Source: Dipetalonema caudispina (taxonomy: Eukaryota > Nematoda > Chromadorea > Rhabditida > Onchocercidae). Taken from it: a DNA stretch of 64,000 bases. This document shows, one piece after another, positions 53,301 through 64,000 of the stretch (positions are counted from its first letter, which is position 1; each line of letters begins with the position of its first letter). The position numbers and the translations under genes are program-made. The DNA is taken from NCBI GenBank assembly GCA_013365325.1, contig JABVXV010000059.1:158214-222213 (forward strand), in the 5' to 3' direction. Below the pieces are notes generated by a model. The model was not told where the DNA came from, searched no databases, and saw only the letters and a program-made list of their open reading frames with translations.

Positions 53301-54344
53301 CTGATGATAGACATTTACTCTTATATGGCAAGCAACAGTTTACAACTGTCCAATTTTTCCATATATTAAACTGAAATTGAAATCTGAATTTATCAAACTC
53401 ACATCTAATTTTAAATTACAGCTTCTATAGAGACAATAAAACATCTCTACGATTTCAACTCTTAATCCCAAGTACCAAAACAAAAAATCGTAATAACAAT
53501 AACTTTTTTCATCGTTTAGTCAATCCATTTCAGAAATTAAAAAATAGGAAAGAGAAAATATTGCGAACAAATCTTTAAATTTCTACAACAAAAAGAATTC
53601 ATCGGATATAAATGCATCATTTCATGCATAATAAAAGAAGTCTAGAAAACTCAAAAAGTTTTAGAATTAAATTCCAACTTCTTACAGATTTAAAAGCTAC
53701 AAAAATTCTACAAAACACATTATTAGCAGTATTTTCGATTCATTATTTTCTAAAATCATTTGAAAGAAAATGTGAGCACTTTTACTCTTCCTTTTTTCAC
53801 CTTGAATCAACCTATGTCAAATCTTCAAAGTAATTTTGAAATGAAAAAGTTAGGAATATTTCTAAACTACTGACAATATTTAAGGATAACAAATAGTTGA
53901 AAGATAATCCTTGTCAATTCAAGTTTCAAATTAAGTTAGAAATCATAACTAAACATATCACTCCGTGATAATCTAACAAAACTATCATCTTACAGTATAT
54001 TCACAAATTTTTAATACAGAAACTAAGCTTTTCAATTAATCTATAAGATATACCGTGCGATAATAATGCATATATCACTTAGTAATTTAATGTATCAATA
54101 AATCTATCGGTAATTCTATGATGAAAATTACTTTGCTACAAAAGATAAAAAGTAAACAAAAAGAAAAAAAGCTTACTGGTTCGTTGATTTCAGCTGCTTG
54201 CTTAAATACCGCATTGCAATGAGAATCAGTGATAGCAGTTGTAGTTGATATTGTAGCAGTTTGTATGATTGATAAATGTAGTAAGGTATAGAGAATGATT
54301 GAATAAGCATATGATGATGATAATAATAATAATAATAATTGCAT
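47381..54344 (-). CDS. EGG-6/LET-4-like LRR transmembrane protein (653 aa, 11 exons)
   Basis: Type I membrane protein. Exons: 54344-54177, 52016-51807, 51363-51162, 50673-50532, 50272-50157, 49823-49628, 49387-49254, 49031-48889, 48580-48451, 48151-47921, 47670-47381; all in phase, 654 codons including the stop. The signal peptide is Leu-rich (MQLLLLLLSSS). A Cys-containing cap with ISKLWIWDSLINIIP, typical of nematode extracellular LRR-only proteins such as LET-4 and EGG-6, precedes about thirteen LRRs (LxxLxLxxNxI) to residue 475. An LRR C-cap (NLWQCVCGEEWLADWL...GCIGSRVC) covers 482-525, and the membrane helix is at about 531-554. The 96-residue cytoplasmic tail ends KKRVRFNNA; RVRF fits the PP1-docking RVxF consensus. 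I recall that C. elegans EGG-6 also has a PP1-docking site, which favours an EGG-6 assignment. That family organises apical matrix and eggshell. The first intron is 2.2 kb. Confidence 0.9.
47731..47769. repeat. Degenerate copy of an exon end (donor and TM codons)
   Basis: Matches 47915-47953 at 30 of 39 positions. That second copy is the 3' end of exon 10 of the EGG-6-like gene plus its donor (…GAAGACG|GTAAAT). In the copy, the TM-coding frame on the minus strand contains a TAG. It lies inside the next intron, so it looks like a decayed partial duplication. Confidence 0.5.
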
Positions 54345-57300
54345 TATTAAGTAATAGTAAATTAGATTTATATATAGATGATGAATTGAAATATTTCAAT
54401 ATTAGAAAAATTGTAGCAAAAGCTTGAATCGTTCACCACTCGACCTTTTGTTGATTCCTTTTTTTCTTTTCTCTCTCTCTCTCTCTTTCTTTCTTCTTAT
54501 TTCTGTTTTCTTGTTATCCTTTTTGTTAACAAATTGAAAAAAAAAAAAAGAAAAAGAGAGAAACCTGAAAAATTATTTAATTGTTTATTGGTAGATAAAA
54601 TGAAATACGCTTTTTCATCATTTTCCAAAACTTGTTCTTACCATTAAGAGCAGCGGAAACGATAATAATACATATTACATTTTGGTAATTCAATTCTTGT
54701 AAACGAAGTATATCTATATTTATATATTATATATATACATTACCATTCGTCATTTTATAAATAAATTTCAATCAAAAAAAAAAAAAAAAAAACGGAACAA
54801 TTAGACGAAGAATTAAACAGTTGAATGAGATCTTAAACATTTACAATTACAATGAACGAAGACTGTATTGGTTAAAGGTTAATGAGTTCAATTAATGAAC
54901 TTTCTAGACAACAACTCTCTTTCATTCCAACTAACTTTACTGCAATTAATTAGCTTTTAAATAACACTGATTAGCTAAATGAAATGATCAGAATGCTATC
55001 TGTTGTAGGATTACTCCTCCTCAACACTAATGAAAAGGCAATTAATTTAGCTGATCATTAAATTGTTGTTAAAAGCATTTTCAATAATATCTACGATCTT
55101 TATCGATCTTTCATATCGACGTTAATAACCTTTGTAAAATTGAGGTCAAGCAAAGATCTGTGTAAAATAATACGGTATTGTTCAATCTTACTTCATCAAT
55201 ATAATGTGTATATTTCACGATAAAGGAATTCTTGCTTTTTACCTGAAAAAAAAAAAAGAAAAAAAGAAAAAGATTTTCCGATGAAGTTAACATTTCCGGT
55301 AAATGGAATCCTGATAAGTAAAGAGTATGCCTAAAGAAGAGATATAATGGAAAATTCAGAATGCAATAAATAAACTAATGGAAAAATGACAACAAGAAAT
55401 GGGAGACGAATAGAATTTTGGTTAGGTCAAGGACATTGACACATTTTGAAATATTGCTTTTTCTTTGATTTTCAAATTATACAATGAGAATGAGTATATG
55501 ATGTTATCAAACTTCCTCTTTTAATATCATCGATATGTTCATTTTTTAAATCTAAAAAAATATCAGAAAATTATAAAGCAAATGATATAAGGCAATAATT
55601 ATCTATTCATATCTTGTAAAAAATCTTTCATATTTTTGAGAACATTTTCAAAAATCTGTAATGTTGGATCGATAATACGAACTTAACAAGAGATTAAAAA
55701 GCTAACAAATTTATCTTATTTTATAAGTAATTATTGAGTTACATTTGAATCACAAAGTTTTTTCATTTTCTGACAGCATAACAAATTCAATGATGCTATT
55801 ATCTCATTTCTTCTAACCATTCAATGGTTTGCTAAATGAATAAAATGAGGGAAAAACTTTTAATTAAATTTTATAATTAAAACGGAAAAACGTATATAAT
55901 CCATAACGGATCGGTTAATAATCAGAAAATAAAATGAATGATTGAAGTAAAATAATAATTGGTATAAACTAGTTAGATTTATAAAAAGAAAAAGATATGC
56001 TAAACATTAATAAAATAAATTCAAATTGAAATAACAATTTCATATCTAAAATATTACCGTGATACTATGATGGTTTATTCAAAAAAAAAAAAAAATCTAA
56101 AACCTACTCATTTCAAACTTTTATGAAAGAAAAAAAAAAGAAAAAACCCCAAAATATTCTTGTTACTTTTAAAATTTAAAACAAACATAGAAAGTTAGAA
56201 ACGAGTTTGAAAATTATGTTGAGTTCAAAAAGAGAAAACAGCTAGAAGAATATTTAGAGTTGTCCTCATCTTCCTCATCGTACCAACCAATACCATTTCA
56301 TCACTATTGATTTCATTTCATACTTATCTTTTTTTTTTTTTTTTAACTTGATTGACAAACGGAAAGGAATTGAACAAGTTTTAAAAAGTGAAATATTAAT
56401 TGAAGCTGAAGTTTTTAAAATAAAAATTAACGATAAGATTACAAGTATGTGTTCAGACCAATTTCAAATATGAGTAGAAATTGAGGGAGAAAAAAAAAGA
56501 AAAACAGAATAGATGGAAAAATACAAAAATTTCCTCATATCTATCAACCTTATTGATCTTATCAAGTCTATCTAAATCGACCTTAACAATAGCTAATATC
56601 AAGTTTATCAAAAAAAAAAAAAAAATCTTCACTTCCCGCAAATATTACAGTTGTGATTATTTTAACTATAATTTAGCACATGAGACTTACTTTTTCTCTC
56701 GCTGAAAATTTGCTGTTTTGATAGGACTATTTTAGTAAGCCTAGTATGGAGTTAAATGAAGATTATAGGAATTTTAAACTTTAAAAATAGATTTGCAGGA
56801 ATATGTAATTTTGAAAAAATCAATAAGATAATATGACAAAGTTTCATTCCCAATCTAATAACTATCGTTCCAGCTGGGCTCATTTCTATTTTTATCTTCT
56901 TCACTCATCTAACAATAAATTTCATGTTTCAACTCTCTACTTTATCCATCCATCCAATTTATCGCAATTTCTATCACTACCAAGAAATCGAGAAGAGATA
57001 ATCAACTGAAATGATATTGATCAAATCAATCAATGGGTAAATTTACAAGTTAGTTAAAACATTACAGAAATTTTCAATGGTAACAATATCGAAATGTTTA
57101 AATTCCTATTTCTTTTCTCACATTATCATCCTATAAGTAAATGTAAGCTATCACAAAAAAAAAAAAAAAAAAAAAAAAAAATGGTAACGAATAATATGTA
57201 TTAGAATGTTGATTAGTATAATTTCAAGCATATATTTCAACAATTATTATCATTATTTCAAATTTCATCCATAAATATAGCATTATTGTACGATGGATAA

Positions 57301-58364
57301 AGTTAATACACATGGGAGAAGCAATATTTTATTGAATATTATGCAAAAAAAAAAAAAAAAATGCATTATTTTAATTCAATTAAATAAAATCTAAGAGATG
57401 GCATACAACATTTTAACAGCTAACAATCAATAATTTAGTTCAAAAAAAAAAAAAAAGACATATAGAGTATAACAACGATGATACAAGATACTATGATTCT
57501 ATTGAATATAAGATAATTTCTCATTCATCTAAAACAAAATCTTACTAATTTTTTTACTCAAAAAAAAAAAATATATATATGTATAAATATGGCATAAGAA
57601 ATTAATTAATTCTTCTTTCTTTATTAATATAATCTGATATGATCATTAAATTCATCAATCTAATCAATTATCACATTAACTTTATCGGATGGGATGGATG
57701 AATGCGCATGTTAATGGAAATGTAAGCAATATTTCTCTTGAAGTACAGATAAAAGCATTTTCTTCCTAATTTAAATTTATGCTTCATTGGTAGTTAGCAT
57801 AAAGTAATTTCAGTGATCTTTAGTATAGTTAATATTTCATTTCATTACTTATTCATTATCAAATTCTTCAATCTTTTCTTCCTCTTTTTCACTTTCCTTC
57901 CCTCTCTCTCTCTCTCTCTCTCTCCCTCCCTCTAACCCTTTCGTTATGTTATTATAACTATTAAAAAAAAGAAAAAAAAAAGTTTAAAGCTATAAAAAAA
58001 TTACTCTGTTATCAAATATAAGCCGTCTTCTTCATAGCATTGACAATATGTAAGAGAGAATTGGGAAGAATAGGATAATGTATTTTAATATAAGATGAAA
58101 ACGAAGGAAAGAGAGAGAGAGAGAATAAGAGAGCAAGAAAGAGAGAGAGAGTAGAATTTTCAGATAGTATGTCTCACCTAAGATAAGCGAAGTTGAAAAA
58201 AAAAAAAAAAAAAAAAAATGCATTGCCTTACAACTCATTAAATGCTCCATCAATGGAACATTAATAGGTTTCCTAAATGATAAAGAAAAGAAAGGGAAAG
58301 AGAAAGAGAGAAAGAGAGAGAGAGAAAGAAAAAGAATAATATTTCGATAGCTGACTGACTGGCT

Positions 58365-58390
58365 GGTTGGTTGGTTGGTTGGTTGGTTGG
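58365..58390. repeat. (GGTT)n tetranucleotide array
   Basis: About 6.5 perfect GGTT units flanked by diverged GACT/GGCT units (58349-58364 and 58391-58400). This is the only tetranucleotide array I saw in the window. Confidence 0.85.
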
Positions 58391-58616
58391 CTGATTGACT
58401 GGTCGAACGGATGAATGAATTGAATGGACAGGTCGATGACGAACAAACTACAAACCACTACTGCAGACGCGATATGCTCCACCATCCCTCATTGATGTAA
58501 GAAGACGAAGAAGAAATCGTTGCAGATCCGCGCATTGGTACCAACCAGTGCTAGGCGATCACAGTAGCTACATACAAACGTATCACTTCACTTCAATCAT
58601 CAAAACCTCTCTCTTC

Positions 58617-58617
58617 T

Positions 58618-58654
<37 letters not shown>
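58617..58654. repeat. (CA)n(TA)n compound dinucleotide repeat
   Basis: About twelve CA units run directly into seven TA units. Likely length-polymorphic. Confidence 0.85.
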
Positions 58655-61600
58655 CATCTTCTGACCTTTCAATGTCCATCTTTCTATTCTTTTCTCTCTC
58701 TTTCTCCTCCCACACATTGTCATCATAATATCTTCCAATTATTTTGTATGCATATATGTATCTCATGATAATCGAAAAATTCCCTTAGCTTTCATTTTTT
58801 TTTTTTTCTTTTCCTCTCTTACTCTTCTTTTGCTTTCTCTCTCTTTCTCTCTCTCTCTCTCTTCGTTTCGACTTATCGATAATTAGTAATGGTCTACTAC
58901 ATTTATTCTTCCTCTATAATATATTGTCTGTTACTATTGCTAAACTTTAACATTTTTCAAATGATCAATTTAAAACTATTTCCTGGGATAGCTTAATTCC
59001 ATCTTTTTTTTTTTTTTTTTTTTTTTTATAGCTTCCATAAATAACACATACAAAAACTTCAACTGCAATTTATTGCAATATTATAAGTCTAAAAATATAT
59101 TTAGTCATATTCTCTAATATCTCATTCATCAATAAAAATGAAAAAACAATTTTTCTTTTTTTTAAGTTAAAAATAATTGATTTTTGATCGATCGAAGATT
59201 ATTTGAAAGGAATAATGGAACAAAAAATAAATTTCCTTCTTCTTTTTGTGTTCTTTCATTCCATTTTTATTTTTGTTACTTTTAATTATGAAATATGAAA
59301 AATATTCAACAAATTAAATCAAAATAAAAAGAAGTGAAGAAATAATTTAGAAGAATATGTTAATTTATATATTTTAGTATAAAATGATACAATTATTATT
59401 ATCATTGTATTTGTACATTCATAATTTATAACACTTAAGTATATTTTGTATTGAATACCTATTTTATCTATCATTTGCAAATATAAAATAACATCAATGA
59501 TGATAATTTTAGATAACGAAATGATTGTAATCATTGTTGTCTATTATCATTTTAGATATTTTCAATGTATACAACGGTCTACAACAACAAATTATGATGC
59601 AATAAAAATGTGGGAGAAGAAGAGGAAAAGCAAAGAAAAAAAAAAAAAAAAAAATTTATTCAGACAAAACTATTGATCAAATACGATAATACAAGATATT
59701 ATTCAATATAGAAGAGAAGAGATGAAATTTTCAATCAATCATTTGGGAAATTTTTGAGAAATCTAAATTTTCAGCTGTTTCGAAAAAGTTCACAAATTTA
59801 TAGAAAAAAATTTTTTTTTTTCTTTTCTAATTGCTACAACATTTAATAGATCTTTTCATCGAGATAATTCATTTTTTCTCAATCATTGAAATATTTGAAG
59901 ACATATATGTAAGAATGTAGAATTTGGCTTATACTTTATCAGAAAAAAAAAAAAAAAAAAAAAAATTATGATCCCTTATAATTCTTCATTTTTCATCATC
60001 ATTGAATTACTCTTTATACTAACCTAATGAAATGTAAATTTTTGTTTCATAGGAACTTACCTGTTTAATGTTTCAAAAATAAGAAGTCTTAGCTTTCATT
60101 GAAATTCACATAAATTGTTAAAAATGAATGATGTAGTTAAAATTAAACAATAATTTCTACTGTTATATATTCCTTTTTTTTTTTGTTTCATTTCTATATT
60201 TATTATATTTGTGAAAGAACAAATTTTAAATGAAAAATGTAAAACAATCAGAGATGAATCGTATATCATAAAATTGCTACTCCTTAGTTATCAATAATTA
60301 TCGTTGCAAAAATAACCCTTAAATTTTGATTTATCCTTGAAAATTTCATCAATGCCATTTACAAGGAACAGACAGACACATATGTATTATTATATCAAAT
60401 CACAATGACAACAACTATTGAAAAGACAACAATGGCTAATAATGGCGCCACAATTGTTCACATCATTTCATCTATCTTTTCGAACCTTTTTAAAATGGTA
60501 GATGATACTGTACCAGAGATGATTATTGGGATAAGCATATTATTGGACTATCGATGATTGGAAATTATTTGTCACAAAACAATAATTCATTATGTATGAG
60601 AATGAATTAAAAAGCTAACTTAAGCTTTATAGTCAGTTTTAACTTTTTTAGTTGTAATTAAAGAGTGGAAAATGATCGATAATTTTGTATTTATTGAATA
60701 TTCAAATATCTTCCTCTAAGTATATGTAGCGATTAAAGATATTCAAATTGCTGATAATATTTTATTTGCATAGAATGAATATGATGAAAGAAAACATCAT
60801 CCTAACAACAACATCGCTGTTTTTTCAACATATGTTTATCATGACTATTATGCATGATAAAACCTAAGTTCAATTTAAAGATAAAAATGTATAAACCGAT
60901 ATCAACTCGATTTCAGCGTAGAATTGCTAATATTCCAACAAGTAGCACCAACATATCTAGTTAGACATACCCGTTATCTCACATAAAACATCAAAAGTAT
61001 GACATCTATTACCCAGCAAATACTGATATTTCATCTTTACAGGTACCGCACAATGTAGTACCTTGAAATTTAGCTATTTGAAAATTATTTTATAAAATTG
61101 TTCCGCATAGAATACACGCAGCACGAGTATACAGATAAAAAAATCTAAAGGAATGAATTGAATAAAAATGAAAGAATAGGTACAGGAAAAAAAAAAGGAC
61201 AATAGGTGATTCAATCACAGGAGGTAAAAAGTACGTCGGAAACGTGGACAACAATTTGCACCGCTTACATTGTCAAACATTTCTGAAACCTTTTTTTTTA
61301 ATTTTCAAGTTTGTATATAGTTTAGAGGATATCGATTTCCCGAAAAGTGATGCTGTAGTGAAAATACTAGCTATTTTCGAAGTAATATTTATAAGTATCA
61401 ACGTCTGCATAACGGCAGATGTGAGACATCCTGGCGATATTTGTTCCTACATTTGCTGAAGTTGCCGGTATCTTTTTCAAACTTTTGATACATCCAAGAA
61501 AAATCCATATACTCTCCAGAAATATCCATTATCAGTATCAGAGCAGTAAAAACATGAAGTTTCATTTAATGGGAAAATAGTGCATTTTATGTACTGTTGC

Positions 61601-61810
61601 TACATAAGGAGAATATGAGACCTATTAAGATTTTCACAAATGAGGTGAAGTTGGAACTTCGAAGTGAAAACATAAAATTTTTATAAAAAAGTCTCTGATC
61701 AGGGGAGTTTGACTTATGAAAGAATCATTTGCAAACCTAATTTACTTTTTAATAACTTCCTCAATGAAAATTTCTCTCATATAGCAGAAATTCTATTACT
61801 GATTACAGCT

Positions 61811-64000
61811 TCAACAAAGGGAAGGTTTTCCAGAAGTAGATCGAGACACTAATAACTCTCTTGGTTTCGGTAACAAAGCAATATCCCCGTCCAAAAGTTG
61901 CGTTGTTTCGGACTGTTGCTTCATTGCCATCATATCTTGCGAAAGATGGGTTACAATGGGTAACCCATATGCAACAACAGCGCCACCAGTCATATACTTC
62001 AACTTACATGCTGTACGAGCGTATGCAATTCCATCTATCAGCAATCGATACGACGGTCTGAAATATGTTTTAGTTAAGAGCCCTATTTAAAGCTTTCTCA
62101 AAAAAAAGGCTTTTTATATGTCAAACTTTTTTAAAAAAGAAAGTTTAATAAAGTTTAATATAAACCACTACATTCAAAAGATTTTCCCTACTGAAATATG
62201 ATTTGGTAAACAAACACACAAAGATCGTAGAGTAAAATTTATAAAGTGGTAAAATACAAAACAGTTTCAATTGTCCCTGCCAAAAACTTTTGCTGAAGTC
62301 CACAAAGGAGCCTTTTTTTACGTTCTAGAAATGAAAAACTTCTTAAAAACTAACTTTGGTCCAATTTTATCACCATTCGGTTTTTGAATTTCCGAGAAGC
62401 AGAAATCCAGAAGAGCCAAGAGCACTCTATCGATTTCACCATCGGTGACCTTAGAAGAAATCAAAATTTTTGAACTACTTTGAATATACTTTCAAAAAAT
62501 GATTTTATATTGGCTGCTATAAACTGATCAAATGACACGTGTATTCTCGAACAGTAATTTACGTGCACTTTTTGCCAAAATATCTGACTCCATGATTTGA
62601 AATCCAATTTTACCTCTTCTAAACATCAACTTACCATCCAAAGACAACCGACAACACAAGGACACTTTGCTACAACATAATCGTAAATTGCACCCCTGCC
62701 GTCGAATCCTTCGCCTTCGTAAGTTATGCGAACACTAGAAATTTAATTGGATTTTAAATCCTAAAACATTAGAAATAAATATGTCCTTTGTCATTTTTAT
62801 TTTATTGAAATTTCAATTTCATGAAATCATGCAAAGAAACACATTAAACCTGGAACAGCCCATTAGAAGTGATACAGCGCGAATATTACTCCGCAGTACT
62901 GTTGATCTTCCAAAATATCTACCACCACTTCCGTGACCCATATAACTGAAAAATAAAAAAACTTGAATGATGATAGGGACTGAAATGCCCTTACATAAAT
63001 TCGAAGGGACGCTGAAAGCAACAGCACAGCTAGGAAAAAGTGATAATTGTTCAAGTGTCTTAAAACATATGTTACAGCATATTTTAGAGTGAATAAACCT
63101 TAGGACTTTAACTATAAATCATCACATGCTACAGTGCTATAAACAAACATGATAAATACCACTGGTTCACTATAATCAAAATTCAGGAACACAGAAAAAT
63201 TTCTTGATACTGTTGAGTTTTTTCTTGAAATACTTAAAAACCTTAAAACAGACAAAAATTAGAAAACAAGTTAAGCTTACAAGAACAGGTCACTGGTCTC
63301 TAACGAGTTGCGTAATTCTTCCGGCTTTGGCGCAGCTCCAATGATTCCTTTCCAACAAGTATATTTTCCCAGTTCTTTGGACAGTCTTTTTTGTGTATCG
63401 GTCAAATCACCTCCAGGGTCAAGCACATAAAAAGAATTCTTACCATCGACTGCTTTTGGTATCTAAAATTACAAAATAAAAAGAGAAATTTTCACCGAGT
63501 CTTAATAAAGAGAAAAATAGTTTTAAAAAAGGAAGGAAAACCTTTTTCGAAAGAGATAGAAGTTTCTCGAACATGTGGAATGACGATATTCTACAGACCC
63601 GCTTGTGTGACTCCATCACCGGCAGAAGTTCGAAAGGAAATGAAGCTAATTCCTGAAAATGAATCAGTGAGAATGTTACCGTCAACTAATATCTTCGTAG
63701 AGAGTTGTGGTTATGATGATCCCTACCTAACTCAGATTAATTCGTTTAACGGAATCAGAAAATCTTCTGCATTTAGATGCAACTATAATGGAAAGACTTG
63801 GAGGAATTAAATCTGAAAAAGTTTCAAAACATCTTCAAGATATCATGGAAAACCTCGAAAAGTTACACTTACCGGTGAGACGCAAAACAAGACATAACTG
63901 TTTGAGAAATCACGAAGGAATGACTGCTTTCCGAACTTCGATATCCAGCGATTTCGACGGTCAGCAATATATGTAGCAGCAGTTTCATTAAAATTTTCCA
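61811..64000 (-). CDS. sep-1: Separase, C-terminal protease domain (5' partial)
   Basis: Clan CD cysteine protease that cleaves the cohesin kleisin at anaphase. Well-supported minus-strand exons: 63652-63542, 63462-63281, 62945-62850, 62734-62635, 62449-62355, 62057-61811. Upstream exons 63812-63751 and about 64000-63873 are tentative because their phase could not be joined confidently. Read in order: FPFELLPVM, YVLDPGGDL, then the catalytic His in YMGHGSGG, the catalytic Cys in SLLMGCSS (the second Ser of GCSS spans a splice junction), AKCPCVVGCLWMVTDGEIDR and CKLKYMTGGAVVAYGLPI. All of these match the conserved separase core in the same order as human ESPL1. About 43 residues follow the GLP motif, polar with Ser/Thr and Gln, ending KPSLC. 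The N-terminal helical repeat region lies beyond the window. Expected partner is securin. Confidence 0.92.

Larger units (their letters stand above)
57895..58870. repeat. Microsatellite cluster
   Basis: Within about 1 kb: a CT tract at about 57902-57925, GA tracts at 58111-58124 and 58140-58151, GA-rich purine runs at 58285-58335, a GGTT array, a CA/TA compound repeat and CT tracts to 58861. Pyrimidine and purine strand bias alternates between blocks. Confidence 0.85.
54345..61810. other. 7.5-kb gene-poor, repeat-rich interval
   Basis: No supported gene on either strand. Very AT-rich, with long homopolymers (A19 at 54774-54792, A27 at 57155-57181, A23 at 58196-58218, T24 at 59004-59027, A23 at 59943-59965) and a microsatellite cluster. 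Short frames such as 58273-58485 merely translate the GGTT repeat. It contains the promoter region of the EGG-6-like gene and the 3' UTR of separase. Confidence 0.6.

Noticed and set aside
58273..58485. Frame encoding QPTN repeats
   Set aside because: Simply a translation of the GGTT microsatellite.
63788..63976. 62-codon plus-strand frame near the window end
   Set aside because: Antisense to probable upstream separase exons; no splice support on the plus strand.

Overview
The window looks like nuclear genomic DNA from a parasitic nematode, most likely a filarial (Onchocercidae) worm. The evidence is strongly AT-rich DNA, long A/T homopolymers, multi-exon genes with many 100-400 bp introns ending in TTTCAG, and protein sequences that match nematode family members. 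I found no bacterial, phage, Wolbachia-like, transposon or CRISPR sequence. Every main gene model was assembled by hand. Exon phases join without frameshift and, except for the 5' end of the last gene, give complete proteins.

Layout. 1755-4075 (+) is a divergent alpha-tubulin. 5270-8579 (-) is a single-pass leucine-rich-repeat (LRR) membrane protein, convergent with the tubulin. 12205-18511 (+) is a patched-related (PTR) transporter with a sterol-sensing domain and a possible alternative C-terminus running to 19167. All further main genes are on the minus strand: the ER SNARE USE1 (19488-20987), proteasome alpha-4/PAS-3 (21920-24020), a secreted chymotrypsin-fold serine protease (25365-29673), the histone chaperone subunit ubinuclein (32545-43077, 26 exons), a second LRR transmembrane protein resembling EGG-6/LET-4 (47381-54344), and the C-terminal protease domain of separase (61811 to the window edge). 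A small unrecognised coiled-coil gene (25824-26851, +) lies inside an intron of the serine protease on the opposite strand.

Large gaps (8580-12204, 29674-32544, 43078-47380, 54345-61810) hold no gene I can support. They contain homopolymers and, at about 57.9-58.9 kb, a dense microsatellite cluster.

The genes do not form one pathway. Two are extracellular LRR proteins and one is a PTR protein, families that in C. elegans shape cuticle, eggshell or apical matrix. Two act on chromosomes (ubinuclein in H3.3 deposition, separase in cohesin cleavage). PSMA4 and USE1 are housekeeping genes spaced like a possible nematode operon. The points most worth a second look are the alternative or stop-interrupted tail of the PTR gene, the antisense gene nested in the protease intron, the alpha-tubulin lacking Lys40 and a normal EEY tail, the C-terminal PP1-docking-like motif of the EGG-6-like protein, and a perfect 17-bp hairpin in a PTR intron.
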